A stretch of 64,000 bases of DNA from Streptomyces bungoensis (GTDB lineage: Bacteria; Actinomycetota; Actinomycetes; Streptomycetales; Streptomycetaceae). This document shows positions 7,846 through 17,225 of this stretch, in pieces (the first letter of the stretch is position 1; the number at the start of each line of letters is the position of its first letter). The stretch lies in the NCBI RefSeq assembly GCF_001514215.1, contig NZ_KQ948865.1, forward strand, positions 62,001 through 126,000, read 5' to 3'. The notes under the pieces were generated by a model. That model was not told the DNA's origin. It was given only the letters and a program-made list of their open reading frames with translations, and ran no database searches. Made by a program: the position numbers and the translations under genes.

Positions 7846-9884
7846 GTGGGTGGGTCCGTGGAATGGTCGTCGGCCGCAGAACGCTGGACCAGGTGGCTGA
7901 CGTCCGGTTCCCCCGACGATCCGGACCTCGCCGGCGCCGCCGCCCCCGTCTCCGTGGTCGTCGCCCGCCAGGCGATCTTCCACGCGCACGCCGTCGCCCC
8001 GGAGAAGTCGCTCGCCGTCGGCCAGGTGGAGGCGCTCGCCCGGGCCTTCATCAGCGCCGACCCCGACGGCGTGGGCGCCCTGCTCGACTTCTGGCACTTC
8101 GCCTGGACCAGCCGGTTCGCCACGGGGACGTTCCTCAGCGAGGACGCGCTGCCGCGGTCCCTCAAGCACGCGCTGCAGCCGATCGTCTCGGCGGGGGGGG
8201 CGCCCGGCGCTGTACGCGGCCCGGGGCGGGCTGCTGCGCGAGGCCCGCCGGCGGCTCACCGCCGAGACCGAGGAGGCCGCGGCCGCCAACCGGGTCATGG
8301 GCCGGGACCTGTTCCTGCGCCCGCTGCAGACGCTCCTGGAGGACGGCCCCGACACCTGCCTGCTGCTGGCCAAGTCCCCAGCCGACGCCGTCAAGACGGT
8401 CAACAACGCGCTGCTCAAGCCGCTCACCATGGGCGGGGTGCGCTACCAGCAGATCGTGGAGACCGCCGACCGGATCGCCGGCCGGATGCGCGAGGTGGTC
8501 GCCCTGACCGACATCGTGCGGCAGTCCCCGCCGCCCGCGGCGCTGCGTCTCGGCGACGACGAGGCGGCCCAGCTGTCCGGCCCCGCGCGCGCCCTGCTGC
8601 CCCTGGTCCTGCTGGACCTCACCGAGGAGGACGGCGACACCGGCGCCTTCGACGTCGTGCCCGTCCTCGACCTGCTGGAGACCCAGCTGAGCCTGCTGGA
8701 GCCGGAGGAGGCGCTGCGCCCCGCCCTCGTGCTCGGCGAGACCGGCCGCACCGGGGGCGTGGTCGCCGAGGCGCACAGCCACCTCGCGTCGATCCGCGGC
8801 CGGCTCGGCGGCGTCGCCCGGCACATCGGGGAGAGCCCGGAGCTGCCGGCCGGGCCGGACGGACTGCCTGCTGGTGGTCCCCCGGGTGCCCGTCCTCACC
8901 GACCCGGGGTCCGAGGCCGCCAGGACGCTGGTGTCCCAGGATGCCGCGGCGCTGGTCGCCCGGGTCCGGGAGATCGCCCCCGGCGGCGCCCGCCCGCGGG
9001 AGTTCGAGGAGTGCCTGCGGCGGCTGGTCGGCGAGATCGCCGTCCCGCCGGTGCTCTCCGGTTTCCGGCTGGGGGCCCTGCACGCGCTCGGGGACGGCTG
9101 GCAGGCGTACCGGGCGGAGGCGCACGGCCTGCCGTACTACCTGAAGGTCGTCGGCGAGAACATGACCACCCTGCCCGAGGCCGAGGCGGCGGACCTGCGA
9201 CGGGACCTCAGCGACCGGATGCACGCGGTGGCCCGGGCGCTGGCGGACCGGCCGGACCTCGCCGCGCGGGTCTTCCGGCCGGTGCTGCTGCCCCGGGACA
9301 CCTACGCGGTGGAACCGCACCTGCTGGTGGCGTACGTGTGGGAGCACGACCGCCCGGTGCGCGGCCTGCCCGCCCCGCTGCCCGCCGCCGAGGCCGCCGC
9401 CGTCGTCACCGCGCTGGGCGCCGCGGTGGCCGAACTCCACGCGGGCGACCTGGTCCTGCGCCATCTCTCGCCGGACTCGGCGTACCTGTGCCCGCCTCCC
9501 CCGGGCGCCCCGGACGACCCCTACTGCAAGGTGTCCATGCTGGAGTGGATGCGGGTGCCGCGCACGGCCACCGCCTCGGTCTCCCGGCTCTTCCACCGCA
9601 ACCCGTCCCCCTACGTGGCCCCGGAGATCCGCACCGGGGACCGCCACCACAGCCGCCGGTCGGACCTCTACTCCCTGGCGGCCGTGGCCCATTGGCTGCT
9701 CACCGGCGAGGACCCGCCCTACCGGCAGGCGCACGAGCGGGTGGTGCGGCGGCTCACCGGGCACGGCGCCGGCGGGCGGCTCGCGTCGCTCGTCTGCGCC
9801 GCTCTGCGGCCGCTGCCCGAGCGGCCGGTGTGGACGGCCGGGGAGTTCGCGTCCCTGGTGACGGAGGCGGCCGGCGGAGGCTGA
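7846..9884 (+). pseudogene. Kinase-like protein gene interrupted by two frameshifts
   Basis: Three consecutive frames make one protein of about 679 aa. The first runs from GTG 7846 (preceded by GGGGGG) to a run of eight Gs at 8193-8200. Removing one G there continues the protein as PALYAARGGLLREARR. The second shift is near 8861, where dropping one base restores a frame reading DCLLVVPRVPVLTD, which runs to the stop at 9884. The C-terminal part is protein-kinase-like: RHLSPDSAYL sits where the catalytic loop should be, then YVAPEI and SDLYSLAAVAHWLLTGEDPP. The HRD and DFG aspartates are not recognisable, so it is probably a pseudokinase even when intact. The N-terminal half is unassigned. Both shifts could be sequencing errors, the G run especially. 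Confidence 0.8.
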
Positions 9885-9964
9885 GCGGGCGCCCCGCCGG
9901 AAGCGGTACGAAAGTATGCGGAATGCCCCCGTCAGCGAGGAGCGCGTCAGTAGGGTGATCACCC

Positions 9965-11032
9965 ATGAAGGCACTCGTCCTGGCCGGTGGCTCAGGCACC
10001 CGGTTGCGGCCCATCACCCACACCTCGGCGAAGCAGCTCGTACCGGTCGCGAACAAGCCGGTGCTCTTCTACGGCCTGGAGGCGATCGCCGAGGCGGGTG
10101 TCACCGAGGTCGGGATCGTCGTCGGGGACACCGCCGCGGAGATCCGGGCGGCGGTCGGCGACGGGTCCGCGTTCGGCGTCGACGTCACCTACATCCCGCA
10201 GGCGGCGCCGCTGGGGCTGGCCCACGCGGTGCTGATCGCCCGTGACTTCCTCGGCGACGACGACTTCGTGATGTACCTCGGCGACAACTTCGTCGTCGGC
10301 GGCATCGCGGACCTGGTGGACGCCTTCCGCGCCGAACGGCCGGACGCGCAGATCCTGCTGACGAGGGTCCCGAACCCGACCGCGTTCGGGGTGGCCGAAC
10401 TGGACGCGGCCGGACAGGTGATCGGCCTGGAGGAGAAGCCCCGGCGGCCGAGGAGCGAACTGGCGCTGGTGGGCGTGTACCTGTTCTCGCCGGCGGTCCA
10501 CGAGGCCGTGCGCGCGATCGAACCGTCCTGGCGCGGCGAGCTGGAGATCACGCACGCCGTCCAGTGGCTGATCGACGCCGGGCGGGAGGTGCGCTCCACG
10601 ACGATCTCCGGCTACTGGAAGGACACCGGGAACGTCACCGACATGCTCGAGGTCAACCGTTCGGTGCTGGAGACACTGGAGCGCCGCATCGACGGCACGG
10701 TCGACGACGACAGCGAGATCATCGGCCGGGTGCGCATCGAGGCCGGGGCGGAGGTGACCGGCAGCCGGATCCTCGGCCCGGCGGTCGTGGGCCCGGGCAC
10801 CGTGGTCGCCGGCTCCTACGTCGGCCCCTTCACCTCGATAGCCGGCGACTGCCGGATCGAGGACAGCGAGATCGAGTACTCGATCGTGCTGCGCGGCTCC
10901 TCGCTGCGCGGCGTCGGGCGTGTGGAGGCCTCCCTCGTCGGCCGCGACGTCGAGGTCACCCCCGCGACCCGCAAGCCCGCCGCCCACCGCCTCGTCCTCG
11001 GCGACCACAGCAAGGTGCGGATCTCGTCGTGA
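9965..11032 (+). CDS. Glucose-1-phosphate thymidylyltransferase, StrD-like long form
   Basis: This enzyme makes dTDP-glucose from dTTP and glucose-1-phosphate. The nucleotidyltransferase signature LAGGSGTRLRPIT is at residues 6-18, followed by the substrate-binding run VPVANKPVLFYGLE and the metal-site region MYLGDNF. At 355 aa it exceeds the 290 aa or so of ordinary RmlA. The extra C-terminal third has left-handed beta-helix hexapeptide features, as in StrD-type enzymes of antibiotic clusters. It opens the surface-polysaccharide locus and lies 29 bp before the acetyltransferase gene. No dTDP-glucose 4,6-dehydratase was recognised in the window, so its product may serve glycosylation elsewhere, or the true substrate differs. 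Confidence 0.9.
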   Translation: MKALVLAGGSGTRLRPITHTSAKQLVPVANKPVLFYGLEAIAEAGVTEVGIVVGDTAAEIRAAVGDGSAFGVDVTYIPQAAPLGLAHAVLIARDFLGDDDFVMYLGDNFVVGGIADLVDAFRAERPDAQILLTRVPNPTAFGVAELDAAGQVIGLEEKPRRPRSELALVGVYLFSPAVHEAVRAIEPSWRGELEITHAVQWLIDAGREVRSTTISGYWKDTGNVTDMLEVNRSVLETLERRIDGTVDDDSEIIGRVRIEAGAEVTGSRILGPAVVGPGTVVAGSYVGPFTSIAGDCRIEDSEIEYSIVLRGSSLRGVGRVEASLVGRDVEVTPATRKPAAHRLVLGDHSKVRISS

Positions 11033-11061
11033 CGGCCGACCAAGAAGAAAGGTTTCAGCCC

Positions 11062-11661
11062 ATGAACAGCAGGATCCAGCCGACCGCCCAGGTCGACGAG
11101 ACGGCCACCCTCGGCGAGGGAACGACGGTCTGGGACCTGGCCCAGATCCGCGAGGACGCCCGGCTGGGCAGGGAGTGCATCGTCGGCCGGGGGGCGTACG
11201 TCGGTCCGGGCGTGCGGATCGGCGACCAGGTGAAACTGCAGAACCACGCCCTCGTCTACGAGCCCGCCGTGCTCGGTGACGGGGTGTTCGTCGGACCGGC
11301 GGCCGTCCTCACCAACGACCACTTCCCGCGCTCGGTGGATCCCGAGGGCCGGCTCAAGCGCGGCGGCGACTGGGAGGCCGTGGCGGTGGTCGTGGCCGAG
11401 GGGGCCTCGCTGGGGGCCCGCTCGGTGTGCGTGGCGCCGGTGCGCGTGGGCCGGTGGGCGCTGGTCGCGGCGGGCGCCGTGGTGACCCGGGACGTGCCGG
11501 ACTTCGCACTGGTGGCCGGTGTCCCGGCGCGCCGGATCGGCTGGGTGGGACGGGCCGGGGTGCGCCTGGCCGAGCGGGCCGGGGAGCCGGGCGTGTGGGA
11601 GTGCCCCGAGACGGGCGCGCTCCACGACGAGAAGGACGGCGAGCTCGTCGAGCGCGGCTGA
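11062..11661 (+). CDS. Hexapeptide-repeat N-acetyltransferase, WbpD/WlbB-like
   Basis: This 199-aa protein has the left-handed parallel beta-helix of acetyl-CoA-dependent sugar acetyltransferases. It starts IQPTAQVDETATLGEGTTVW and continues with repeated [LIV]-G-x4 turns, a VFVGPAAVLTNDHFPRS loop and an AAGAVVTRDVPDFALVAGVP end. The pattern closely matches WbpD/WlbB, which acetylate the 3-amino group of UDP-linked aminouronic acids. ATG 11062 has AAGAAAGG upstream; a much longer frame on the same strand is not supported. With the dehydrogenase, epimerase, Gfo/Idh and DegT genes nearby it could supply the acetylation step of a UDP-ManNAc(3NAc)A-type pathway (inferred). Confidence 0.88.
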   Translation: MNSRIQPTAQVDETATLGEGTTVWDLAQIREDARLGRECIVGRGAYVGPGVRIGDQVKLQNHALVYEPAVLGDGVFVGPAAVLTNDHFPRSVDPEGRLKRGGDWEAVAVVVAEGASLGARSVCVAPVRVGRWALVAAGAVVTRDVPDFALVAGVPARRIGWVGRAGVRLAERAGEPGVWECPETGALHDEKDGELVERG

Positions 11662-11959
11662 GTCCCCGACCGCGAGCCCGTGACGCCGAGTCCGCCACCG
11701 CGAGTCGCGGCCGCCGAACCCCGGTTCCTTGATTCCCGCAAAACACCAATCCTCGAACATCTGCAGGCATAACATGTGTGCGAAGTGTGCAGGCCGAGCA
11801 CGGCCGGCACACGAACCGGCAGTGCCCAGGGGGGGTTACCGGGTGGGGACACCCATGCCTGTTGCGAGGGGCGAGCACCGCTCCGACGCCTGATGTCCGC
11901 TTCGCGCCGCGTGGCCGTCCGAGCCGCGGCGATCACACGTCCGCGTTTTCGAGGACCCA
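11662..11959. promoter_or_regulatory. 298-bp leader with likely promoter of the downstream polysaccharide operon
   Basis: This gap breaks the transfer of transcription from the acetyltransferase to the next genes. It is less GC-rich around 11724-11775, where a TTGATT hexamer and a TAACAT hexamer occur, but their spacing is too wide for one promoter. A GGGTGGGGACACCC imperfect palindrome lies near 11840. The 10-mer ATCACACGTC occurs here near 11930 and again just inside the next gene. GAGGA at 11950-11954 is the probable ribosome site for the ATG at 11960. No open frame here is convincing. Confidence 0.4.
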
Positions 11960-13150
11960 ATGGGGGGTTGGTGTGCCCACACGATGACCATCACACGTCT
12001 GACGGCTCTCGGCCGTGAGGAGCCGTCGCTGCTCGCGCTCGCCGGGCGGCTCCTCGCGGTGGCCGAGTCGGGCCTTCCCCGGATGCTGCTCCCCGGCGGT
12101 GAGGCGTTCGCCTTCACCATGGCCGGGCGGCGGGCTCCCGACGGCTCCTGGAGCCTGGAACGGCGCGGGACCAGCACCCGGTACGCGGCCATCACCGCGC
12201 TGGGCGTCCGGTTCCTGCCCGAGGACCGCCAGCGCGCGGTGCTCGCGGGGCGCACCGCCGAGGAGTTCACCGGGCTGCTGGTCGAGTCCCTGCCCGCGGT
12301 GACCAACCTCGGTGACGCGGCGCTCATCGCCTGGGCCGCCGCGGAGACCGGGCACCCCAAGCTGTCCGACGCCCTCGCCCGGGTCGACGCCCTGGACGAG
12401 GAGCATCGGCCGCAGTACACCGTCGAGGCCGCGTGGGTGCTGTCCGCGCTCGCGGCGGCGCGGGGCACGGTCGACGTGGAGCGGCGCTTCTCCGCGGCCC
12501 GTGACCGTCTGCTGCGGGCCCGGCTCGGGGACAGCCCGCTGTTCCCGCACGCCACCGGGCCCGGCCTGCTGCCCTGGTACCGGGCGCACGTGAGCTGCTT
12601 CGCCGACCAGACGTACCCGCTCCAGGCGCTGGCCCGGGCCCACGCCAGCGGCGACGGCGACCCGGAGGCGCTGGCCGCGGCCGAGGCGTGCGCGGCGCGC
12701 ATCTGCGCGCTGCAGGGCGACGGCGGGCAGTGGTGGTGGCACTACGACGCGCGCACCGGCGGTGTCGTGGAGGGCTACCCGGTGTACAGCGTCCACCAGC
12801 ACGCGATGGCGCCGACCGCCCTGTTCGACCTCGCCGACGCCGGCGGCACCGACTTCGGCGCGGCGATCCGCAAGGGCCTCGGCTGGATGACGGACGTGCC
12901 GGAACTGGCGGCCCGCCCGGAGCGGCGGGAGCCGATGATCCTCGACGAGCTCGGCGTCACCTGGCGCAAGGTCCACCGGGGCGATCCCCGCAAGGCCGTG
13001 CGCGCCGCCCGCGGACTCGGGGTCCGGGTCTCCCCGAAGCTCCGGCTGACGCCCCTGGACCGGGTGTACCGCCCCGTCTCCGTGGACCGCGAATGCCGGC
13101 CGTACGAGTTCGGCTGGATGCTCTACGCCTGGGAGGGGGGCCGGATATGA
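11960..13150 (+). CDS. Alpha/alpha-toroid-like protein of unknown function in the polysaccharide locus
   Basis: This 396-aa protein has no signal peptide. Its sequence is a run of paired helices with aromatic and glycine turns such as DGSWSLERRGTSTRYAAITA, GQWWWHYDARTGGVVEGYPV and SVHQHAMAPTALFDL. That pattern resembles the alpha/alpha-toroid fold of prenyltransferase/squalene-oxidase-repeat proteins and of some glycan lyases and hydrolases. I cannot assign a reaction. The start may be ATG 11960, with GAGGA 5 bp upstream, or ATG 11984. It overlaps the TagA/WecG-type gene by 4 bp (ATGA), so the two are translationally coupled. That points to a role in glycan assembly or trimming. Confidence 0.72.
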   Translation: MGGWCAHTMTITRLTALGREEPSLLALAGRLLAVAESGLPRMLLPGGEAFAFTMAGRRAPDGSWSLERRGTSTRYAAITALGVRFLPEDRQRAVLAGRTAEEFTGLLVESLPAVTNLGDAALIAWAAAETGHPKLSDALARVDALDEEHRPQYTVEAAWVLSALAAARGTVDVERRFSAARDRLLRARLGDSPLFPHATGPGLLPWYRAHVSCFADQTYPLQALARAHASGDGDPEALAAAEACAARICALQGDGGQWWWHYDARTGGVVEGYPVYSVHQHAMAPTALFDLADAGGTDFGAAIRKGLGWMTDVPELAARPERREPMILDELGVTWRKVHRGDPRKAVRAARGLGVRVSPKLRLTPLDRVYRPVSVDRECRPYEFGWMLYAWEGGRI

Positions 13151-13917
13151 GTGGGCGTCAGTCCCTGTTCGGGGTGGAGCTGGACCCGCTGACCATGGAC
13201 GAGACCGTGGAGCGCTGCCTCGGGGCGGTGCGGGACGGCAGACAGCTGGAGATCGGCGTGGTCAACGCCGCGAAGCTGGTGAACATGCGGCGCGACCCGC
13301 GGCTGGCCCGGGCCGTGGCCGGCTGCGACCTCGTCCTCGCCGACGGACAGGCCGTGGTCTGGGCCGGCCGGATCCTGCGCGCCCCGCTGCCCGAACGGGT
13401 CGCCGGGATCGATCTGTTCCTGCGCTTGCTGGCCGAGGCCGAGTCGGCGGGGATCCCCGTGTACTTCCTCGGCGCGAAGCAGGAGGTGCTGGAGGAGATG
13501 CTGCGCCGGGTGGCCGGCCGCTTCCCCGGTCTGAAGGTGGCCGGCAGCCGCAACGGCTACTTCGACGACTCCGAGCAGGAGGCCGTGGCCGGGGCCATCG
13601 CCCGCAGCGGCGCCCAGATGCTGTTCCTCGGCATGACCTCGCCGAAGAAGGAGATCTTCACCGCCGCCTACGGCGCGCGCACCGGTGCCCGCGTCGTGCA
13701 CGGGGTCGGCGGCTCCTTCGACATCCTGGCCGGGGTCACCCGGCGGGCCCCCGAGTCCTGGCAGCGACGGGGACTCGAGTGGCTCTACCGCGCCCTGCAG
13801 GAACCGCGCCGCCTGGGCCGGCGCTACCTCACCACCAACGCTGCCTTCGTCCTCATGACGGCGCGCGAGTTCATCCGGCTCACCCCGTCGCCCGCTCCCG
13901 CGAACAGGAGTCACTGA
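13147..13917 (+). CDS. WecG/TagA/CpsF family glycosyltransferase
   Basis: This 256-aa protein matches the WecG/TagA/CpsF family (GT26). Visible hallmarks are VVNAAKLVNMRRDP near the N-terminus, LADGQAVVWAGRIL, RVAGIDLFLRLL, then VYFLGAKQEVLEEM and LFLGMTSPKKEIF. Members move N-acetylmannosaminyl units (ManNAcA in WecG, ManNAc in TagA) onto a lipid-linked first sugar at the inner face of the membrane. It starts at ATG 13147 inside the stop of the previous gene and ends one base into the next start. The two downstream genes could make a ManNAcA-type donor, which makes this the best candidate second-sugar transferase of the locus. Confidence 0.92.
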   Translation: MSGRQSLFGVELDPLTMDETVERCLGAVRDGRQLEIGVVNAAKLVNMRRDPRLARAVAGCDLVLADGQAVVWAGRILRAPLPERVAGIDLFLRLLAEAESAGIPVYFLGAKQEVLEEMLRRVAGRFPGLKVAGSRNGYFDDSEQEAVAGAIARSGAQMLFLGMTSPKKEIFTAAYGARTGARVVHGVGGSFDILAGVTRRAPESWQRRGLEWLYRALQEPRRLGRRYLTTNAAFVLMTAREFIRLTPSPAPANRSH

Positions 13918-15176
13918 TGCGCGTCGTCGTGGTCGGACAGGGATACGTCGGCCTGCCACTGGCCATCCGCGCCGCCGAGGTCGGACACGAGGTGATCGGC
14001 TACGACGTCGACTCGCGGCGGATCAAGAGCCTGGCCGCCGGCGAGTCCTTCGTCGAGGACGTCTCCGCCGAGCGGATCCGGGCGGCACTGGACGCCGGCA
14101 CCTACCGCCCGAGCGAGTCGGCCCGCGACTGCGGCGGTTTCGACGTCGCCGTCGTGACCGTGCCCACCCCGCTGCACGAGGGCACCCCCGACCTGCGGTA
14201 CATCAAGGAGTCGGCGGTCACCCTCGCCCGCTACCTGCGCCCGGGCGCCACCGTCGTCCTGGAGTCGACCACCTATCCCGGCACCACGCAGGAGCTGTTC
14301 GCGCCGATCCTGGAGGACGGTTCGGGTCTGACGGCGGGCACCGACTTCCACCTCGGCTACAGCCCGGAGCGGATCGACCCCGGCAACACCGTCTGGGGCT
14401 TCCAGCAGACCCCGAAGGTCGTCTCCGGCGTCAACGAGGCCTCCCTGAAGGCCGTTCGGGACTTCTACGCGCAGCTCGTCGACACGACCGTGCCGGTGGG
14501 CTCGCCCAAGGAGGCCGAACTCGCCAAGCTGCTGGAGAACACCTTCCGGCACGTGAACATCGCGCTGGTCAACGAGATCGCGATGTTCGCCCACCATCTG
14601 GACATCGACGTCTGGCAGGCCATCGACGCCGCCTCCACGAAGCCGTTCGGCTTCATGAGGTTCACGCCCGGGCCCGGCGTCGGCGGCCACTGCCTGCCGA
14701 TCGACCCCTCGTACCTGTCGTGGCGGGTGCAGCGCGAACTCGGGCAGAGCTTCCGCTTCGTGGAGCTCGCCAACGACATCAACAACCACATGCCGGAGTA
14801 CGTGACGCGCCGCATCGCGGACCTGTTCAACCAAAGACGCCGGTCCGTGAACGGCTCCCGCGTCCTGCTGCTCGGTCTGGCGTACAAGAAGAACACCGGT
14901 GACGCCCGCGAGTCGCCGGCCCTGCGCATCTCCCAGCTGCTGCTGGACATGGGCGCCCAGGTCCGGGCGGCGGACCCGCACGTCGTCGAGAGCCTGCCGG
15001 TGGACACCCGGCTGGTGCGGGTCGACCCGACGCCCGAGGAGCTGGCGGCCGCCGATGTGACGGTCCTGCTCACCGACCACGACGGCTTCGACTACGAACT
15101 GGTCGCCGAGCACGCCCCGTTCGTCCTCGACTGCCGCCGCCGGCTGCCGTCCGGACCCACGATCGAGGTGCTCTGA
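13917..15176 (+). CDS. wecC: Nucleotide-sugar dehydrogenase (UDP-ManNAc/GlcNAc 6-dehydrogenase type)
   Basis: This 419-aa enzyme oxidises the C6 alcohol of a UDP-hexosamine to a carboxylate using two NAD+. The Rossmann motif VVGQGYVGLPLA is at the N-terminus. The catalytic cysteine is Cys259 in GVGGHCLPIDP, and the central domain carries ELAKLLENTFRHVNIAL and NEIA. It resembles WecC/WbpA more than UDP-glucose dehydrogenase. The start ATG overlaps the previous stop by one base (TGATG) and has AACAGGAG upstream. With the next gene it should produce UDP-ManNAcA or UDP-GlcNAcA; which of the two cannot be decided from sequence. Confidence 0.92.
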   Translation: MRVVVVGQGYVGLPLAIRAAEVGHEVIGYDVDSRRIKSLAAGESFVEDVSAERIRAALDAGTYRPSESARDCGGFDVAVVTVPTPLHEGTPDLRYIKESAVTLARYLRPGATVVLESTTYPGTTQELFAPILEDGSGLTAGTDFHLGYSPERIDPGNTVWGFQQTPKVVSGVNEASLKAVRDFYAQLVDTTVPVGSPKEAELAKLLENTFRHVNIALVNEIAMFAHHLDIDVWQAIDAASTKPFGFMRFTPGPGVGGHCLPIDPSYLSWRVQRELGQSFRFVELANDINNHMPEYVTRRIADLFNQRRRSVNGSRVLLLGLAYKKNTGDARESPALRISQLLLDMGAQVRAADPHVVESLPVDTRLVRVDPTPEELAAADVTVLLTDHDGFDYELVAEHAPFVLDCRRRLPSGPTIEVL

Positions 15177-15179
15177 ACC

Positions 15180-16295
15180 ATGCCGCGCATCGTCTGCGTC
15201 GCCGGGGCGCGCCCCAACTACATGAAGATCAAACCGGTGATGGACGCCCTGGAGCGCCGGGGTGCCGAGGTGGTCCTCGTCCACACCGGTCAGCACTACG
15301 ACCCGGCCATGAACGACGTGTTCTTCGCCGACCTCGGCATCCGGCCGCCCGACCGCTTCCTCGGGGTCGGTTCCGGCAGCCACGCCGAGCAGACCGGGCG
15401 CGTGATGACCGCGTTCGAGCCGCTCGTCGCCGAGCTGTCGCCGGACCTCGTCGTCGTGGTCGGCGACATCAACTCCACGCTGGCCTGCGCACTGGTCACC
15501 GCCAAGGCCGGGCCGCTGCTGGCCCATGTCGAGGCCGGGCTGCGCAGCCGGGACTGGAGCATGCCCGAGGAGGTCAACCGCGTCGCCACCGACCGCGTCA
15601 GCGACTACCTGCTGGCGCCCTCCCCCGACGCCGCGGAGAACCTGCGCGCGGAGGGGTACCGGGACGACCAGATCCACCTCGTCGGCAACGTCATGATCGA
15701 CACCCTGCTGGCCAACCTGGAGCGGGCCCGCGCCTCGGACGTGCTCGGCCGGTACGGCCTGTCCCGCGGCGGGTACGGCCTGGTCACCCTGCACCGCCCG
15801 GCCAACGTGGACGACCCCGGGGTCCTCGCCGGGCTGCTGAAGGCCCTGGGCGAGATCGCCGGCCGCTGCCCGCTCGTCCTGCCCGTGCACCCGCGCGCGG
15901 CCGGACGGCTGGCCGACATCGGCGTCCCCGGGGGTGTCCGGCTCGTGGAGCCCGCGGGGTACCTGGACTTCATCGCGCTGCAGGACTCCGCCCGCGTCGT
16001 GCTGACCGACTCCGGCGGCGTGCAGGAGGAGACCACCGCGCTGGGCGTGCCGTGCGTGACCCTGCGGGACAACACCGAGCGGCCCATCACCGTCGAGGAG
16101 GGCACGAACGTGCTGGCCGGCCGGGACCCCGAGCGGATCGTGGCCACCGTGCACCGGGTGCTGGACGCGCCGCCCGCGCCGCGCCGGCCGGCCCTGTGGG
16201 ACGGCCGCGCGAGCGAGCGCATCGCCGACGTGCTGCTGGGAGGAGGGACGGCGAGCACGCACCCGAGACCCACGGCCCGAACGTTCACCATATGA
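15180..16295 (+). CDS. wecB: Non-hydrolysing UDP-N-acetylglucosamine 2-epimerase
   Basis: This 371-aa protein belongs to the WecB/MnaA/WbpI family, which interconverts UDP-GlcNAc-type and UDP-ManNAc-type sugars. Signatures are GARPNYMKIKPVMDAL, LVHTGQHYD, VVGDINSTLA, AHVEAGLRS and MPEEVNR in the N-domain, then TLHRPANVDDP, LPVHPRA, LTDSGGVQEE and RDNTERPIT in the C-domain. It starts 3 bp after the dehydrogenase stop. Given the WbpD-like acetyltransferase, Gfo/Idh protein and DegT aminotransferases in the same locus, it could act late on a diacetylated uronic acid (WbpI role) rather than on UDP-GlcNAc. Sequence alone does not separate these. Confidence 0.93.
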   Translation: MPRIVCVAGARPNYMKIKPVMDALERRGAEVVLVHTGQHYDPAMNDVFFADLGIRPPDRFLGVGSGSHAEQTGRVMTAFEPLVAELSPDLVVVVGDINSTLACALVTAKAGPLLAHVEAGLRSRDWSMPEEVNRVATDRVSDYLLAPSPDAAENLRAEGYRDDQIHLVGNVMIDTLLANLERARASDVLGRYGLSRGGYGLVTLHRPANVDDPGVLAGLLKALGEIAGRCPLVLPVHPRAAGRLADIGVPGGVRLVEPAGYLDFIALQDSARVVLTDSGGVQEETTALGVPCVTLRDNTERPITVEEGTNVLAGRDPERIVATVHRVLDAPPAPRRPALWDGRASERIADVLLGGGTASTHPRPTARTFTI

Positions 16296-16346
16296 TCCGC
16301 TTGCAACTTATGCTCGTCGAACGTCGGGGCGCGAGGGGGAACCACC

Positions 16347-17225
16347 ATGGATCTCGCTGAGATCTTCCGGGTCATGCGCAGGCGCTGGTACGTCCTGCTG
16401 CCCGGACTGCTGCTGACCGCCGCCCTGACGGTCGCCGCGGCCCTCATGGTGCCGGTCACCTACCAGTCGCAGAGCACGGTGGTCCTCCTCAACTCCCAGA
16501 AGGCGACCGTCGCCTACGACGGCAACCCCTTCCTCAGCACCCAGACCTCGCTCACCGGCATGGCCGACAGCCTGGCCCGCAACCTCAACTCCGACGTCTC
16601 GCTGCGGGAGCTGAAGTCCCGTGGTGCCACCGGCACGTTCGAGGCCAAGCTCGCCGACAACGCCCAGGGGCCGCTGATGTGGCTCACCGTCACCGGCACG
16701 GACAAGGCCGCCGTCCTCGCCTCGGACCGCGTCCTGACCGCCTACGCCAAGGAGCGGCTGGACCAGTTCCAGAAGCAGCAGTCGGTCGCCCCGAAGGCCA
16801 TGATCCGGATGACGACGATCGTGCCCCCGCAGAACCCGGTGGCGCAGACCAAGACCCGGCTGGAGTACCTGGTCATGGCCGGGGTGCTCGGCCTGGTCGT
16901 GAGCCTGGTCGCCGTCTTCTACGTGGAGGCGCGCCGCCGCCCGCGCACCCTGGCGACCCAGGCGTCCCCGGCGGAGACCGCACCGCCGCTCACCGTCCCC
17001 GAGCCCGGGACCGGGGAACCGGCCGGGACCCCGGCCGGGGAGCCGGTCGCGGAACAGACGATGGCCCTGCGGCCGCCGCCGAGCTGGTCGCGGACCGCCG
17101 AGAACAGGCGCGCCGCGGAGCCGAGGGCCGGGCGGCCCGCCATGGCCGTGGCCCCCGCCACCGAGCCGCTCGACGAGGAGTCGACTCATGGACAGCGTTC
17201 GCACACCGGACAGCGGGACCGCTGA
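16347..17225 (+). CDS. Wzz-type polysaccharide co-polymerase (chain-length determinant)
   Basis: This 292-aa membrane protein has the Wzz topology: a first transmembrane helix at about residues 17-37 right after RVMRRRWYVLLPG, an extracytoplasmic coiled domain, and a second helix at about residues 172-192 (LVMAGVLGLVVSLVAVF) preceded by the proline-rich PPQNPVAQT motif. The cytoplasmic tail of about 100 residues is Pro/Ala/Glu-rich and has no Walker motifs, so no tyrosine kinase is fused. Such proteins set glycan chain length with Wzy. ATG 16347 has GAGGGGGAA upstream. Its last 38 bp overlap the flippase gene in another frame. Confidence 0.85.
   Translation: MDLAEIFRVMRRRWYVLLPGLLLTAALTVAAALMVPVTYQSQSTVVLLNSQKATVAYDGNPFLSTQTSLTGMADSLARNLNSDVSLRELKSRGATGTFEAKLADNAQGPLMWLTVTGTDKAAVLASDRVLTAYAKERLDQFQKQQSVAPKAMIRMTTIVPPQNPVAQTKTRLEYLVMAGVLGLVVSLVAVFYVEARRRPRTLATQASPAETAPPLTVPEPGTGEPAGTPAGEPVAEQTMALRPPPSWSRTAENRRAAEPRAGRPAMAVAPATEPLDEESTHGQRSHTGQRDR

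Noticed and set aside
9940..9964. Leaderless promoter for the thymidylyltransferase gene
   Set aside because: TAGGGT lies 7 bp before the ATG and could be a -10, but AGGGTGATC could equally be a ribosome site and no -35 was found.
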